From the NCBI GenBank assembly GCA_033032865.1, contig JAWHQI010000005.1, forward strand, positions 11,556,001-11,620,000: a stretch of DNA of 64,000 bases, in the 5' to 3' direction. A model generated the notes under the pieces. It searched no databases. It saw only the letters and a program-made list of their open reading frames with translations, and was not told where the DNA came from. Positions within the stretch are counted from its first letter, which is position 1. Each line of letters opens with the position of its first letter. The position numbers were made by a program, and so were the translations under genes. The stretch comes from Dactylorhiza incarnata (Eukaryota; Streptophyta; Magnoliopsida; Asparagales; Orchidaceae). Below, piece by piece: positions 1 through 10,774 of this stretch.

Positions 1-938
1 GACTGCGTTTAGCCATGTTTGTTGGCTAGCCTAAAAGGCCTTCTTGTATTAGATTTTATTAATTTTGAATGATAAGAAAATTTCAACCCTAAACTCCTCT
101 TGGTTTTCCCTCTCTCCTAGCCCCCCCCCCCCCCCCCCCCCCTCTCTATTTCCTTCTAGGAATTTCGGCCCCCCTCTTGGCCGCCTCCTCTCTCTTGTCT
201 AATTCCACTTGGCCGCCGGCCACCACCTCTTCTTCCCCCTATTCTCTTCCTCTCTTAAACTTCAGCCCTCTCACATAGCCATCCCCTTCATACTTCCTCC
301 TCTTGGAAGTTTCGGCCAAAGATGAAGAAAGAAGAAGAACGGCTCGTGGTTCCGGGAAATCAAGATCTGTCGTGAAGCAATCAAGGCGAATAAGTTTCTC
401 TCCATTCGACGCGGTTCCGGTGGATCCGTAGAAGAACGATTCGGGCGAGTGCATGCTTAAGGATAATCTCATCTCAAGCGGGGTAACGAAATTTCTACTC
501 GTGAGATTTTTCCCTCTTGTTAATTTCTTGTGGTGGTAAATTTTGGCGTGATCTTCGAATCACTTGGATAATTGTGGTTTTCTTCGATTGATTTGTGCGA
601 TCTTCTCTCTCTTTTTAATTTTCAAAGGGGATTGGCGAACCTCGACTTTTTGTTGGGAGAGATCTACCTTTTTTGAATCGTAATTTTTTGGTAGATCTCT
701 TTTGGTACAACTCAATCTCGTTCAGACCGGGTGGGTCCTTTTAGTCGGGAAGAATATTGGCCTATAGCCATCTATTCAACCTCTAACAGCGTGACTACCT
801 GTACGTTAGCATCTAATTGATAATTATTGCGTCGCGTGTACGTTGCGAGTATTTTTGTGCGAACGTAAAATTTGGGAGCGTTGAGAGGGAATGCGTGTTT
901 GTTCGTAGCAATCGTGTCGGAGACCGTAGCCTGCATCA
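1..938 (+). repeat. 5' LTR of element A (truncated by window start)
   Basis: It matches 27626-27807 plus 29505-30251, which is the second copy. It ends in CATCA at 938, just before a primer-binding site, so this is the 5' LTR. It contains a 22-base run of C (121-142) where the other copy has six. The promoter TATA is damaged: the other copy reads CTATAAAAGG (27660 region) and this copy reads CCTAAAAGG near 31, having lost two bases. Confidence 0.85.
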
Positions 939-941
939 ATT

Positions 942-960
942 TGGTATCAAAGCGAGGTTC
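942..960 (+). other. Primer-binding site of A, initiator tRNA-Met type
   Basis: TGGTATCAAAGCGAGGTTC follows the LTR end by three bases. It matches the complement of the plant initiator tRNA-Met 3' end (TGGTATCAGAGCCAGG...) with two mismatches. It fixes the orientation of A as + and the inner LTR edge near 938. Confidence 0.8.
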
Positions 961-1681
961 GTGTCAATTTCTTAATTGACGCATTCCTAAAATTTTCTTA
1001 GAACGCCGGAACACACAATCTTCACACGATTTTGTGCTCAAAATATCAAAACTTTTAATTTGTGGTCTGCGAATAACGGGCTAAAATTTTTATTTTTCTG
1101 CGAAAATCACAAAAATAAAATTCTGTGAATTCTCCATATTTTTTCAGTAAGAAAATCAAAAAAATATTTTAATTACCCTAGTTATTAAGTGGGAATAAAA
1201 TTATTTTTCATAAAATTTTGACCTGTTTAAAATTTCTGGTCTGCAAATAGCGGCCTAATAATTTTTATTTTTTTCTGCGAAAATAACAAAAAAAAATTAA
1301 ATTCTACATAGTCAAATTCAATTTTTTGAAATTCAAATTCAAATTTCAAATTTCTGAAATTCAAAATTCAAATTTTTGAAATTCAAAATTCAAATTTTTT
1401 ATTTTTACATTCAAAATTCAAATTTTTGAATTTCAAATTCTTCAACATTCAAATTTTTGAAATTCAATTATTTCTGGAAATTCAAAATTCAAATTTGAAA
1501 ATTCTCATTTTTATGCAAAAATTTAAAGAAAAGTTTTCTGGAAATTCAAATTTTTCTGGAATTTCACAAATTTTCTCCTTATATAATTCTCTTTTATAAA
1601 TCTGTCTAGTTCAGATTCAAAATTTTTCTATCATTGCTTGTTCACTAGTTCTGGTCCTGAGTACACACCTACTCATCGGGT
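961..1681 (+). other. AT-rich untranslated leader of A with internal repeats
   Basis: No coding signal is visible. An imperfect direct repeat of about 70 bases (1058-1127 and 1232-1305) is built around 'ggtctgcgaata'. A stretch at about 1315-1500 is a degenerate run of ATTCAAA/TTTGAAT words. This is typical of a long retrotransposon leader before gag. Confidence 0.6.
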
Positions 1682-2482
1682 ATGGCTCATGACGTTTATG
1701 TTTCCCGTCTAGATTACTTGTATGCCAAAGTTATGGTTAATCGCACCCCAAATTTGCCTCATGACGCACGACAACCAAATCGAAACCACTCACCGGTTGA
1801 TGATTTTTGACGTGAGATGAATCAATAACTGGGGGAGATTCGGGAAATGGTGGCCCAACTTTCAGCCAACCGAACCCCTCCTCTGTCTTCATACCATCGA
1901 ACGCAAATGTTTGATGAGTTATCTTTCCTTAGACAAGGGAATCGATCGGTTGCGGAGTACATGGGCCTCCTGAAGGACATGATGGCTAGGTGCGATGTTT
2001 GGGAGATGTCTGAGGTCACCCTTTCGCGGTTTTGTAAGGGGATTAACCCCGACATTCAAGGTAAACTCCTTCGTTATGAACACACAGATTTAAGCACCGC
2101 CTATAATGCCGCGTTGGATATTGAGAAGCATCTTGCTCACAAGTCCAAGTCTCATTATTTTCAGAAGGGAAAGTCCATCTTAGGACCTCCCCCTCCGTTA
2201 TCCCTGGAAGATAAGGGTAAGTTCCGGTCCACTGACTCGAACTCGGTTGTCATTACAGCTAGGGATACCATGAGCCCGCGATGTGAGAGTATTCCGGTTA
2301 GTGGGGTTCCTCCCATAATTTCTACACACAATGCGTCGGGAATGTCTCCTCTCGAACTTCCTGATATAGTTTTTAAACCTTGTGACAATACTGAGTATGT
2401 GCCCTTGACTGAGCCTACCGCTAAGGGCGATGTCATTATTAAGGAAGAACTTAGCAAAGATGAGGAGATTGGTTACCCTAGT
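1682..2482 (+). pseudogene. gag: gag N-terminal region of A, broken by two stops
   Basis: This frame encodes the capsid-type Gag that packages the element's RNA. An ATG at 1682 is in frame with the longer ORF beginning 1847, but two stops intervene (TGA 1808-1810, TAA 1826-1828). The pattern 'LRQGNRSVAEYMGLLKDM', then 'SRFCKGINPDIQGKL' and 'ALDIEKHL', is the usual Ty3/gypsy chromovirus Gag core. No zinc knuckle follows. Element B begins at 2483, and across that insertion the frame runs into the ORF at 15472 (counting one CTAGT copy). The product is therefore a Gag/integrase-tail fusion rather than a normal Gag-Pol. Confidence 0.75.
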
Positions 2483-3164
2483 TGTACAACCCGTATTCGT
2501 CGAGTGGGTCCCACAGGCCAACTGGAGAGACCTAGGCCAATCAGATCATTCGCCCCGGCTCAGACAGGTGAAAATACCCCCGGGTTAGTGGGGGTAAGCT
2601 GCAGGAGAGAAGGAGTTGGGCGAGTGGTGCCCTCACGGACCACTCGCCCGGAAGCGTGGGCATTCGCCCAGCTAAGCGGGTGCCCAGCGGGTGGTACCCT
2701 CACGGACCACTCGCCCAAAAGGCTTTGAGGGGGAAATGTCCATAATACCCCTTGTGGGCTGCAAATAGCCCTTCAGAACAGCGGAGTTAGGCTATTAGCA
2801 GACCAATTTGGGGTGCGGTTAGTAAAACTAAAAGGCGGATTCATGTTATTTGCAGACCAGCCTAGAAAAATCTATAAATAGACCCTTAAGGGCACCTTGG
2901 AGGAGATCTGATTCCTTGAGAGTCCTCTCCTCCAGGCTAGTTTTGGTTGGCAGTCCGTGTCCTCCAAGGTGCCCGACTGAGCTTTGGTTTGGGAGGGGAA
3001 GCTCTCTAAGATCTTCCGGGTGTGTGGCGGGACCTCCTCGCTACAGCCTTGGGTCTATTCCAAGTTTCTCATCCACCGGTCAGAGGGTCTAGGGAGGGAG
3101 AAGTAAGCGTCGGCTACACCCCCCAGTGGGTCCGAACTCAGGAGACCAGTTGGTGGTTTCAACA
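2483..3164 (+). repeat. 5' LTR of B
   Basis: 682 bp, equal in length to 14785-15466. It contains paired words GGGCGAGTGGT / ACCACTCGCCC (about 2615-2717) upstream of TATAAATAG at 2873-2881. Transcription of the sense genome should start shortly after the TATA box. Confidence 0.95.
2873..2881 (+). promoter_or_regulatory. TATA box of B 5' LTR
   Basis: TATAAATAG, repeated at 15175-15183 in the 3' LTR and conserved in the related LTR of J (reverse strand, about 55686-55694). It is the likely core promoter for the sense genomic RNA. Confidence 0.7.
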
Positions 3165-3168
3165 TTTT

Positions 3169-3186
3169 TGGTGCGGTGAGCGTGGA
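3169..3186 (+). other. Primer-binding site of B, complementary to tRNA-Phe
   Basis: TGGTGCGGTGAGCGTGGA starts four bases after the 5' LTR. It is an 18-base exact complement to the 3' end of plant cytosolic tRNA-Phe as I recall it (acceptor stem, T-arm side and CCA). Minus-strand DNA synthesis would be primed here. Confidence 0.8.
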
Positions 3187-3222
3187 CCGTAGCCGGTGAA
3201 GGAAAATCTCAAGCTAGGTTCG

Positions 3223-4377
3223 ATGACAGGAGGTGGGGAAAATGGTTCAGACTCAGGCCACTCGCAGCCGCCAGCAACAGGTGAGTGGATGGAAATGTTT
3301 GAGAAGTTCAAGCGAGAAGTCCTGCAGACAGTTCTCGCTGGGAGGAGCGAGTGCGAGACCCCGACAGTCCCCGTGGTTCCGCCACTGCAGATCGACGAGA
3401 ACGCACCGGGGCAGCGGCTGGGGAAGGAGGTGCCAGCAGAAGGCAGTGCGCGAGATCTCCCCGGGCGGCAGCTGTTCAGCTGCCCGGCAAGTGCTGAGGT
3501 GTGCGAGCTGGCTCCGCGCGAGAGGACCATTCGTCGAGCAGGGGAAGGGAGCCCCTTTTGCGAGATGATCCTCTCGGCCCCAGTGCCAGAGGGGTTTCGA
3601 GGGCCGGAGATGTCCTACTACACCGGCAAGGAGGACCCAGTCGTGCACCTGCAGTGGTTTGAGGACATGACGTCAAACCTTCCCATGTCGGATGCTTTTC
3701 AATGCCGACTCTTCGCAACCACCCTGAAGGAGAAAGCAAAGGACTGGTTCCACCAGCTTCCCATAGGTTCCATCTACGCGTTCGATGATTTGCGTCGGGG
3801 CTTCCGGCTGCGCTTCTCGACGTCAAAAAAGAGGAAGAAGGATGCGGAGGCTCTCTTCAAGATCAGGCAAAGGGAGGGGGAATCCCTGGCACATTACATG
3901 GATAGGTTCCAGGAGGCGATACACCTTGTGCAGGAGGTGCCGGGATTCGCCCTCAAGATGGCGTTCATCGTAGGGTTGCGAGATGGGTTCTTCAAGATGG
4001 ACCTGAAGAGAAGGCCTCCTTTGTCCTTTGAGGAGTTGATGGAGCGAGCATCAGAGGAGATTGAAGGGGAGGCGGCCAACCCGGAGTTCTACAAGAGGTT
4101 GGCGAAGATGAGCGAGCCCGAGGTGAGGGAGCAAGAAGGAAGAAGGCGAGAAGAACCCAGGGGTCAGGGGTTCGAAAGACCGCCTCGGAATTGGAGGAAT
4201 CAAGAGCCCAACAACAGGTTGGGCTGGAGGCACCAGGAAGGACCAGCGAGAGGTCAGGAAGGGGGGTATCAAGGAAGAGAGGTAGGAGGAATAAATCCGG
4301 GGTGGAGGCAAGGTCCCAGACCCCCTCACCCCCCCAAGGGAGCAAGCTATGGCAGTAGGCCGAGGAAGAGGAGGTAG
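3223..4377 (+). CDS. gag: gag of B, capsid part
   Basis: I take the ATG at 3223 because it is the first in the frame after the primer site; the frame is open from 3196. The retrotransposon Gag domain occupies roughly residues 130-260: 'YYTGKEDPVVHLQWFEDM', 'CRLFATTLKEKAKDWF', 'GSIYAFDDLRRGFRLRF', 'REGESLAHYMDRF', 'MAFIVGLRDGFFKMDL'. It ends in an Arg/Gly/Glu-rich tail. The zinc-knuckle part follows in the +1 frame (4349 on), so the normal single Gag-Pol frame is broken near 4340-4375, most simply by an indel. Confidence 0.85.
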   Translation: MTGGGENGSDSGHSQPPATGEWMEMFEKFKREVLQTVLAGRSECETPTVPVVPPLQIDENAPGQRLGKEVPAEGSARDLPGRQLFSCPASAEVCELAPRERTIRRAGEGSPFCEMILSAPVPEGFRGPEMSYYTGKEDPVVHLQWFEDMTSNLPMSDAFQCRLFATTLKEKAKDWFHQLPIGSIYAFDDLRRGFRLRFSTSKKRKKDAEALFKIRQREGESLAHYMDRFQEAIHLVQEVPGFALKMAFIVGLRDGFFKMDLKRRPPLSFEELMERASEEIEGEAANPEFYKRLAKMSEPEVREQEGRRREEPRGQGFERPPRNWRNQEPNNRLGWRHQEGPARGQEGGYQGREVGGINPGWRQGPRPPHPPKGASYGSRPRKRR

Positions 4378-4607
4378 AGGAGCAAGAGGAGGGAGAGGAA
4401 GAGTAGGAAGAGGGGACAGGGTGGCGTTGCCCTATTGTGACTTTCACCAGGAAGAAGGTCACGCGACCGCCACCTGCCCAGAATTCTTGGAGATGAGAGG
4501 GAGAGGTCAACCACGGCGGCAGCAGGACAGGATCGAGGAAGTGCTCCCAGAGGCGGAAGAGGACCGATGCGAGGACAGGGCGGATACAGGAGCCAGGGGG
4601 AATCGGG
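4349..4607 (+). pseudogene. gag: gag C-terminus of B: Arg/Gly region and zinc knuckle, shifted frame
   Basis: Reading in the +1 frame relative to gag, an RG-rich stretch is followed by 'YCDFHQEEGHATATCPEF', the Cys/His knuckle characteristic of Tat Gag (usual form CEFHxxxGHxTxxC). This frame then drifts out of register with protease before 4608, so a second indel lies between about 4500 and 4607. Confidence 0.7.
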
Positions 4608-6356
4608 GTGATTCATGGTGGGGTTGGGATAGAAGCCTCTCGCAAAAGGAGCTTCCATGCGATGTTCCGGAGAGACGTCACATCAATTTCCCAGACCCCA
4701 CCCCTCACAGAGAAGCTCACCTTCTCCTCGGAAGACATGCCCGATTATGAGGACCCATTCTGCGACGCCCTGGTGATCCAGACGGCGATAGAAAACTTCA
4801 CGGTCTCCCGGATCCTGGTGGACAATGGGAGCTAGGTGAATGTTATCTTCAAGAAGGCTTTCGATGAGATGGAGGTGGAGAAGAAGAGGGTGCAAGCCTC
4901 TGATGGGCCGCTGTTTGGTTTCTCAGGAGAAAGGAAGGAGGTTGAGGGAGGTGTCAGCCTCCAGGTGACATTAGGAGGGTTCCCGAGGAACTGCCGGTTC
5001 GTCATCGTTGACGCTCCGAGCAGCTACAATGCCATATTTGGGCGCCCTCTCATCAATGCCTTCCGATGTGTGCCCTCATCATACCACCAGTGCTTGAAGT
5101 TCCAAAGTGGAGGAGTCCAGATTCGAATCCGGGGAGATGCAAAGGTGGCCAGACAGTGCTATGTGACTGCCGTCAGTACCATCTCTTGGATGGCGGAGGC
5201 TGAGAAGATGGATGAAGAGATGAGGAGGTCGGAGGGGCCAGAAGAAGGAGTGGAGAAGAGGGGAGAAGAGGAAGAGGGTAGTGCCCGAAGAAAGGAGAGG
5301 GAGGTAGCTCAGGAGGAGCAGGTCGAACCGATGGAGGAGGAAGGTGCGGCAGAGGAGAAGGCCAGGGTAGAGGGGCGAGAAGCGAGGGGAAGATGGGAAG
5401 AGCCGGCCCGGCTTGATGCGGCAGAGGAAGTAGTGGAGATGGAGGTTATCACCCAGGGAGGAAGGGTGGAGATGGTGCGTGTCAGCGGGGGCCTCAGCCC
5501 AGAAGACAGGGTGAGGATGTTGGAGTGCATTCAGAAGAACGTGGACATCTTCGCATGGAGCGCGGCATACATGCCCGGCATCGAAGCGGACGTGGCTTGC
5601 CATCGTCTCAACCTTGAGCCAGGAGCCCTCCCCATCCGACAGAAAAGGAGGGCCTTCGCCGACAAACTCGAAGAACCAATCCGCGAGGAGGTGGCCAAGC
5701 TCCTTGAAGCAGGTTTTGTATTGGAGATCCAGTATCCAGGCTGGGTCTCTAATGTCGTCATGGTAAAAAAGGGCGATGGTCGCTGGCGTATGTGTATTGA
5801 CTTTTCTTTATTAAACAAAGCCTGCCCTAAGGATTGTTATCCCCTGCCTCGGATCGATGCGCTGGTTGACTCAGCCGTCGGTTTTTCTGGGATGAGTTTT
5901 TTGGATGCTTTTTCAGGTTATCACCAGATCAGGATGCACCCCCCGGATATCAAAGATGTCTCTTTCATCACCCGGGAGGGGTGCTACTGCTATAAGATGA
6001 TGCCCTTTGGGCTGAAAAATGCAGGAGCAACCTACCAGAAGATGATGGACCGGGTTTTTAAGGAGCAAAGAGGAAGAAACTTGGAGGTTTACGTAGATGA
6101 CCTCATGGTGAAGAGCAAGAGCGTGGGCATTCATCTCCGAGAACTCGAGGAAACCTTCGCCACCCTACGCAAGTACAAGATGCGCCTGAATCCCCGAAAG
6201 TGTGTGTTCGGGGCCAGCAAGGGGAAATTCCTGGGACACCTTCTCACCCCTTCGGGGGTAGAACCTAACCCGGACAAGGTCAAAGCCATCATGGAGTTGG
6301 GATCGCCTCGGAATGCCAAGGAGGTCCAGCGCTTGACGGGAAAACTCGGGGGTTGA
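4608..6356 (+). pseudogene. pol: protease, acidic linker and reverse transcriptase of B
   Basis: The aspartic protease begins before 4800; its active site 'RILVDNGS' is cut by a TAG (4833-4835) where Tat proteases normally have a second Ser. The flap and C-terminal half continue at 4836 ('VNVIF', 'SYNAIFGRPLINAF'). A Glu/Arg-rich linker (about 5200-5470) precedes reverse transcriptase. RT motifs are 'WRMCIDFSLLNKACPKD', 'MSFLDAFSGYHQIRM', 'MMPFGLKNAGATYQ', catalytic 'YVDD' near 6090, and 'FLGHLLTPSGVEPNPDK'. The frame ends at a TGA (6354-6356) in the RT/RNase H connection, where one or two bases seem lost. Confidence 0.88.
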
Positions 6357-8632
6357 GCAGGTTTCTCTCCCGGGCCGGAGAGAAATGCTCCCCCTTCTTC
6401 AAAATGTTACGAGGCAACCAGAAATTCGAGTGGACAAAGGAATGCGAGGAGTCCTTCCAGGCCTTGAAGGGTCAGCTCACCAAAGCTCCGCTACTCCAAG
6501 GTCCCAAGGAGGGGGAAGATCTATCCCTATATCTCGGAGCCGGGACTGAGGATGTAAGCTCCGTCCTGGTCCGGGAAGAAGGCAAGAAGCAGCTGCCTAT
6601 CTATTACGTGAGTAGGGTCCTAAGGGAGGCGGAGCTCAGATACCCGATCTTGGAGAAGTTGGGCTTTGCTCTGGTCGTCGCAGCAAGGAAACTCAGGCCA
6701 TACTTCCAGGCCCATTCAATTCAAGTAGTGACGGACCACCCTCTTCGCCAGATCTTCGAAGGAGTAGAGCATTCGGGGAGGCTAGCGAAGTGGTCGATAG
6801 AACTCAGCGAGTTCAATATCACCTTCGTCCCTCGGCTATACATGAAGGCACAGGTGGTGGCGGATTTCATGGCAGATTTTGTGGCCGAGATGGAGGAGGG
6901 TCAAGCCCCTCGTCATGTTCCATGGAAGCTGCTGGTTGACGGGGCCTCGGGTAAGAATTCTCTCGGAGGAGGGGTAGTGCTGGAGAGCCCTCACAGGGTG
7001 AAGATCGAGCAAACACTCGTTATACATTTCCCAATCACCAACAACCAGGCGGAGTATGAGGCAGTGATCGTCGGTTTGCGTCTGGCTCGGGAATTGGGAG
7101 TCCATGATGTGGAGGTTCTCACTGACTCAATTATAATAGCCTCTCAGATCAAGGGGGAGTTCGAGACGAGGGAACCTACACTCATAAGATACTTAGCCAA
7201 AGTGAGAAGCCTCATTGGAGCGTTCAAGACTTTCTCCATCAGGCACATCCCTCGGGAGGAGAGCGCCCAGGCGGATCGCTTGGCCAAGACCGGTCCCCGA
7301 GCCGGAGGAACCCTAACAGATCTGTTCTGTCCTTCGATCGAGGAAGGGGAACTCATGGAAATAGAGCAGCGGCCCTCTTGGAAGGATCCCGTCGTTACCT
7401 TCCTTGCAACAGGGAAATTCCCGGAGGATGTTCCGGACCAAAGGCGCTTCCGGTACAAGTCCGCCAACTACGTGCTCCATGAGGGGGATCTATATCGGAA
7501 GACCCTCTCGGGCCTCTTGGCCCGATGCATCTCGGAAGATGAAGTCCCGAGGATCTTGGAAGAAGTTCACTCCGGCGAGTGCGGCAGCCACTCGGGGAGC
7601 AGGATGTTGGAGGCAAGAATAATGAGGCAGGGATACTTTTGTCCAACCCTAAGCAAAGACGCGGCCACCTTCGCCAAGAAATGCCATAAGTGCCAGATGT
7701 TCGCCCCGCTTCAGCTCATGCCAGCTCAGAGGCTAAGGAGTATCACGGAACCCTGGCCATTTGCCATATGGGGGATGGATCTGGTAGGACCCTTCCCCCA
7801 GGCTAGTGGGCAGAGGAGGTTTCTCTTAGTCATGATCGACTACTTCTTAAAGTGGTTGGAGGTCAAGGCGCTGGCTAAGGTCACCTCCCAGGTGGTCCGC
7901 AACTTCATATGGGGGGGAGATCATCTGTCGGCATGGTCTTCCGCAGGCCATAGTCACGGACAATGGTTCGCAGTTCGCAAGCGAGGAGTTCATCAGTTTC
8001 TGCGGCCAGTTGGGGATAGACCTCAGGTTTGCATCCGTACACCATCCCAGGAGCAACGGGCAGGTGGAGGCGGCAAACAAGATTATCGTGAACTTGCTCA
8101 AGAAGAAGGTGGAAAATCTTAAGGGCAATTGGGTGGAGCAACTCCCCTCAGTCCTGTGGACTTTAAGAACCACCCACAACACCGCCACTGGAGAGACCCT
8201 TTTAAGCTCTCTCACGGCTGTGAGGCCGTCATTCCCATAGAGTTCGAAGTCATGACGCCACAGGTAAAGGCCGCTACGAATGGAGAGGAAGATTGGAGAG
8301 CTGGGAACGAAGAGGAGTTGCGGCTCTCCCTCGACCTCATCGAAGAATCCCGGGATCTAGCAGCCATTTGCCAAGAAGAGGTCAAGCGGCGGATGGCCAA
8401 GTACTTCGACAAGCACATCAGGATCAGGCAGTTCGAAAAAGGGGACCTAGTACTCAAGAAGGTTGACGCGGCCGGGAGGTCTGCCGTAGTGGGAAAGCTT
8501 AATACCAACTGGGAAGGCCCCTATGTCGTGGAGGAAGCGCTAAAGTCCGGGGGGTATCGCCTTCAGAACGTGGAGGGCCAACCCCTCAGCCACACCTGGA
8601 GCGGTGACGATCTTAAACGTTTCTATCCTTGA
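6353..8632 (+). pseudogene. pol: dual RNase H and integrase of B, two frameshifts
   Basis: The first RNase H ('LYLGAGTEDVSSVLVREE', 'YYVSRVLREAELRYPILE') is the degenerate Ty3 copy. A second, archaeal-type RNase H (about 6925-7330) keeps all four acidic residues: 'LVDGAS', 'NNQAEYEAV', 'LTDSII', 'AQADRLA'. Integrase follows, with a zinc motif ('HSGECGSHSG', 'KKCHKCQ'), core 'WGMDLVGPF' and, in another frame, 'TDNGSQF' and 'NGQVEAANK'. A run of seven G at 7911-7917 (six in J) shifts the frame. A second shift lies near 8197 (J has an extra base or two). The C-terminal 'NWEGPYVV' and 'RFYP' end at 8632. Confidence 0.88.
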
Positions 8633-8721
8633 AACTATGTAATAAAAATGTTTTGAAATAAGAATATTTTGTTTAACACGTGTTTGAGATCGATACTGCA
8701 GCTTGTAGGAAAAACTCCAAA

Positions 8722-10405
8722 AGCTCCAAAGATGGCCCTGAGCGGACCCACTGTCCAGGCTCTCATCTAGCTGGTAGGTCCGAAGGCTCACTCGGTTGCA
8801 GGTTCTATGTTGAAGGAAAAATGGCCCCGAGCAGACCCGCTGTCCAGGCTCTCATCTAGCTGGCAGGTCCGAAGGCTCACTCGGTGGCAGGTTCTATGTT
8901 GAAGGAAAAATGGCCCCGAGCAGACCCACTGTCCAGGCTCTCATCTAGCTGGCAGGTCTGAAGGCTCACTCGGTGGCAGGTTCTATGTTGAAGGAAAAAT
9001 GGCCCCGAGCAGACCCGCTGTCCAGGCTCTCATCTAGCTGGCAGGTCCGAAGGCTCACTCAGTGGCAGGTTCTATGTTGAAGGAAAAATGGCCCCTAGCA
9101 GACCCACTGTCGAGGCTCTCGTCTAGCTGGCAGGTCCGAAGGCTCACTCAGTGGCAGGTTCTATGTTGAAGGAAAAATGGCCCCGAGCAGACCCGCTGTC
9201 CAGGCTCTCCTCTAGCTGGCAGGTCCGAAGGCTCACTCGGTGGCAGGTTCTATGTTGAAGGAAAAATGGCCCCGAGCAGACCCACTGTCCAGGCTCTCAT
9301 CTAGCTGGCAGGTCCGAAGGCTCACTCGGTGGCAGGTTCTATGTTGAAGGAAAAATGGCCCCGAGCAGACCCGCTGTCCAGGCTCTCATCTAGCTGGCAG
9401 GTCCGAAGGCTCACTCGGTGGCAGGTTCTATGTTGAAGGAGAAATGGCCCCGAGCAGACCCGCTATCCAGACTCTCATCTAGCTGGCAGGTCCGAAGGCT
9501 CACTCGGTGGCAGGTTCTATGTTGAAGGAAAAATGGCCCCGAGCAGACCCGCTGTCTAGGCTCTCATCTAGCTGGTAGGTCTGAAGGCTCACTCGTTGGC
9601 AGGTTCTATGTTGAAGGAAAAATGGCCCTGAGCAGACCCGCTGTCCAGGCTCTCATCTAGCTGGCAGGTCCGAAGGCTCACTCGGTGACAGGTTCTATGT
9701 TGAAGGAAAAATGGCCCCAAGCAGACCCGCTGTCCAGGCTCTCATCTAGCTGGCAGGTCTGAAGGCTCACTCGGTGGCAGGTTCTATGTTGAAGGAAAAA
9801 TGGCCTCGAGCAGACCCGCTGTCCAGGCTCTCATCTAGCTGCCAGGTCCGAAGGCTCACTCGGTGGCAGGTTCTATGTTGAAGGAAAAATGGCCCCGAGC
9901 AGACCTGTCCAGGCTCTCATCTAGCTGGCAGGTCCGAAGGCTCACTCGGTGGCAGGTTCTATGTTGAAGGAAAAATGGCCCCGAGCAGACCCGCTGTCCA
10001 GGCTCTCATCTAGCTGGCAGGTCCGAAGGCTCACTCGGTGGCAGGTTCTATGTTGAAGGAAAAATGGCCCCGAGCAGACCCGCTGTCCAGGCTCTCGTCT
10101 AGCTGGCAGGTCCGAAGGCTCACTCGGTGGCAGGTTCTATGTTGAAGGAAAAATGGCCCCGAGCAGACCCGCTGTCCAGGATCACATCTAACTGGCAGGT
10201 CCGAAGGCTCACTCGATGGCAGGTTCTATGTTGAAGGAAAAATGGCCCCGAGCTGACCCGCTGTCCAGGATCTCATCTAGCTGGCAGGTCTGAAGGCTCA
10301 CTCGGTGGCAGGTTCTATGTTGAAGGAAAAATGGCCCCGAGCAGACCCGCTGTCTAGGCTCTCATTTAGCTGACAGTTCGAAGGCTCACTCGGTGGCAGG
10401 TTCTA
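8722..10405 (+). repeat. 89-bp tandem array downstream of B pol (about 19 copies)
   Basis: The word GGTTCTATGTTGAAGG recurs at 8801, 8890, 8979 and so on every 89 bases to 10311. The last copy at 10399 is partial, and one unit near 9905 lacks three bases. Units differ from each other by a few substitutions. The array lies 90 bases after the pol stop. Its unit is alignable with the 97-bp unit in J. No ORF runs through it in the sense frame. Confidence 0.95.
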
Positions 10406-10774
10406 AATTCTCAAGGAGTGACATCAAGAGCACTCGCATAGACCACGCGCCGGAACGGTGATTTCACCTCGCTTTCATAACTACCTAAACGCAGCCCCGT
10501 GATGCGCGAATGGTCCAAAGGCTCACTCGGTAGCGGGAAGTCGAAAAGAGCGATGCATCCTAGGTCGTCAACGAGCAGCGGCGAATGGTCAAGACAGTTA
10601 CACTACGGCCCAGCGTCCTAATGAGCCTAGCGAGATATAGCGGAGAATGAGAAAAAATTAAGATAGCACAAAAATTGTAATCAATATATTTCTTGTAAGG
10701 GGACTCGCCCAGTTCATGATTACATCCAAAAATGAAGAATAAAAAGAAAATAAAAAATATACAAAGGGCCCATC
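10406..10774 (+). other. Spacer between array and antisense gene 2 of B
   Basis: A degraded repeat fragment is visible near 10509-10540 ('GGCTCACTCGGTAGC'), then AT-rich sequence to 10774. No gene is seen. It should hold the 3' untranslated end of antisense gene 2. Confidence 0.5.

Noticed and set aside
239..472. 77-codon minus ORF and its counterpart at 29553-29876
   Set aside because: Antisense frames in the two LTRs of A, not conserved as protein between copies.
942..960. Possible tRNA gene from the tRNA-Met-like word
   Set aside because: Only the 3'-end complement is present, directly after an LTR: a primer site, not a gene. The same holds for the sites in B, C, D and E.
4340..4375. Programmed frameshift between gag and zinc knuckle in B
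   Set aside because: Several other frame breaks and a stop in the same pol suggest ordinary decay; Tat elements normally use one frame, and J does not cover this part for comparison.
5079..5603. 174-codon minus ORF opposite B's protease/RT linker
   Set aside because: A shadow of the Glu/Arg-rich sense linker; composition mirrors it and no homologous frame is seen in a relative.
8722..10405. Regular repeats that might suggest a CRISPR array
   Set aside because: Units are 89 bp with no unique spacers, and the context is a retrotransposon 3' region in a plant genome.
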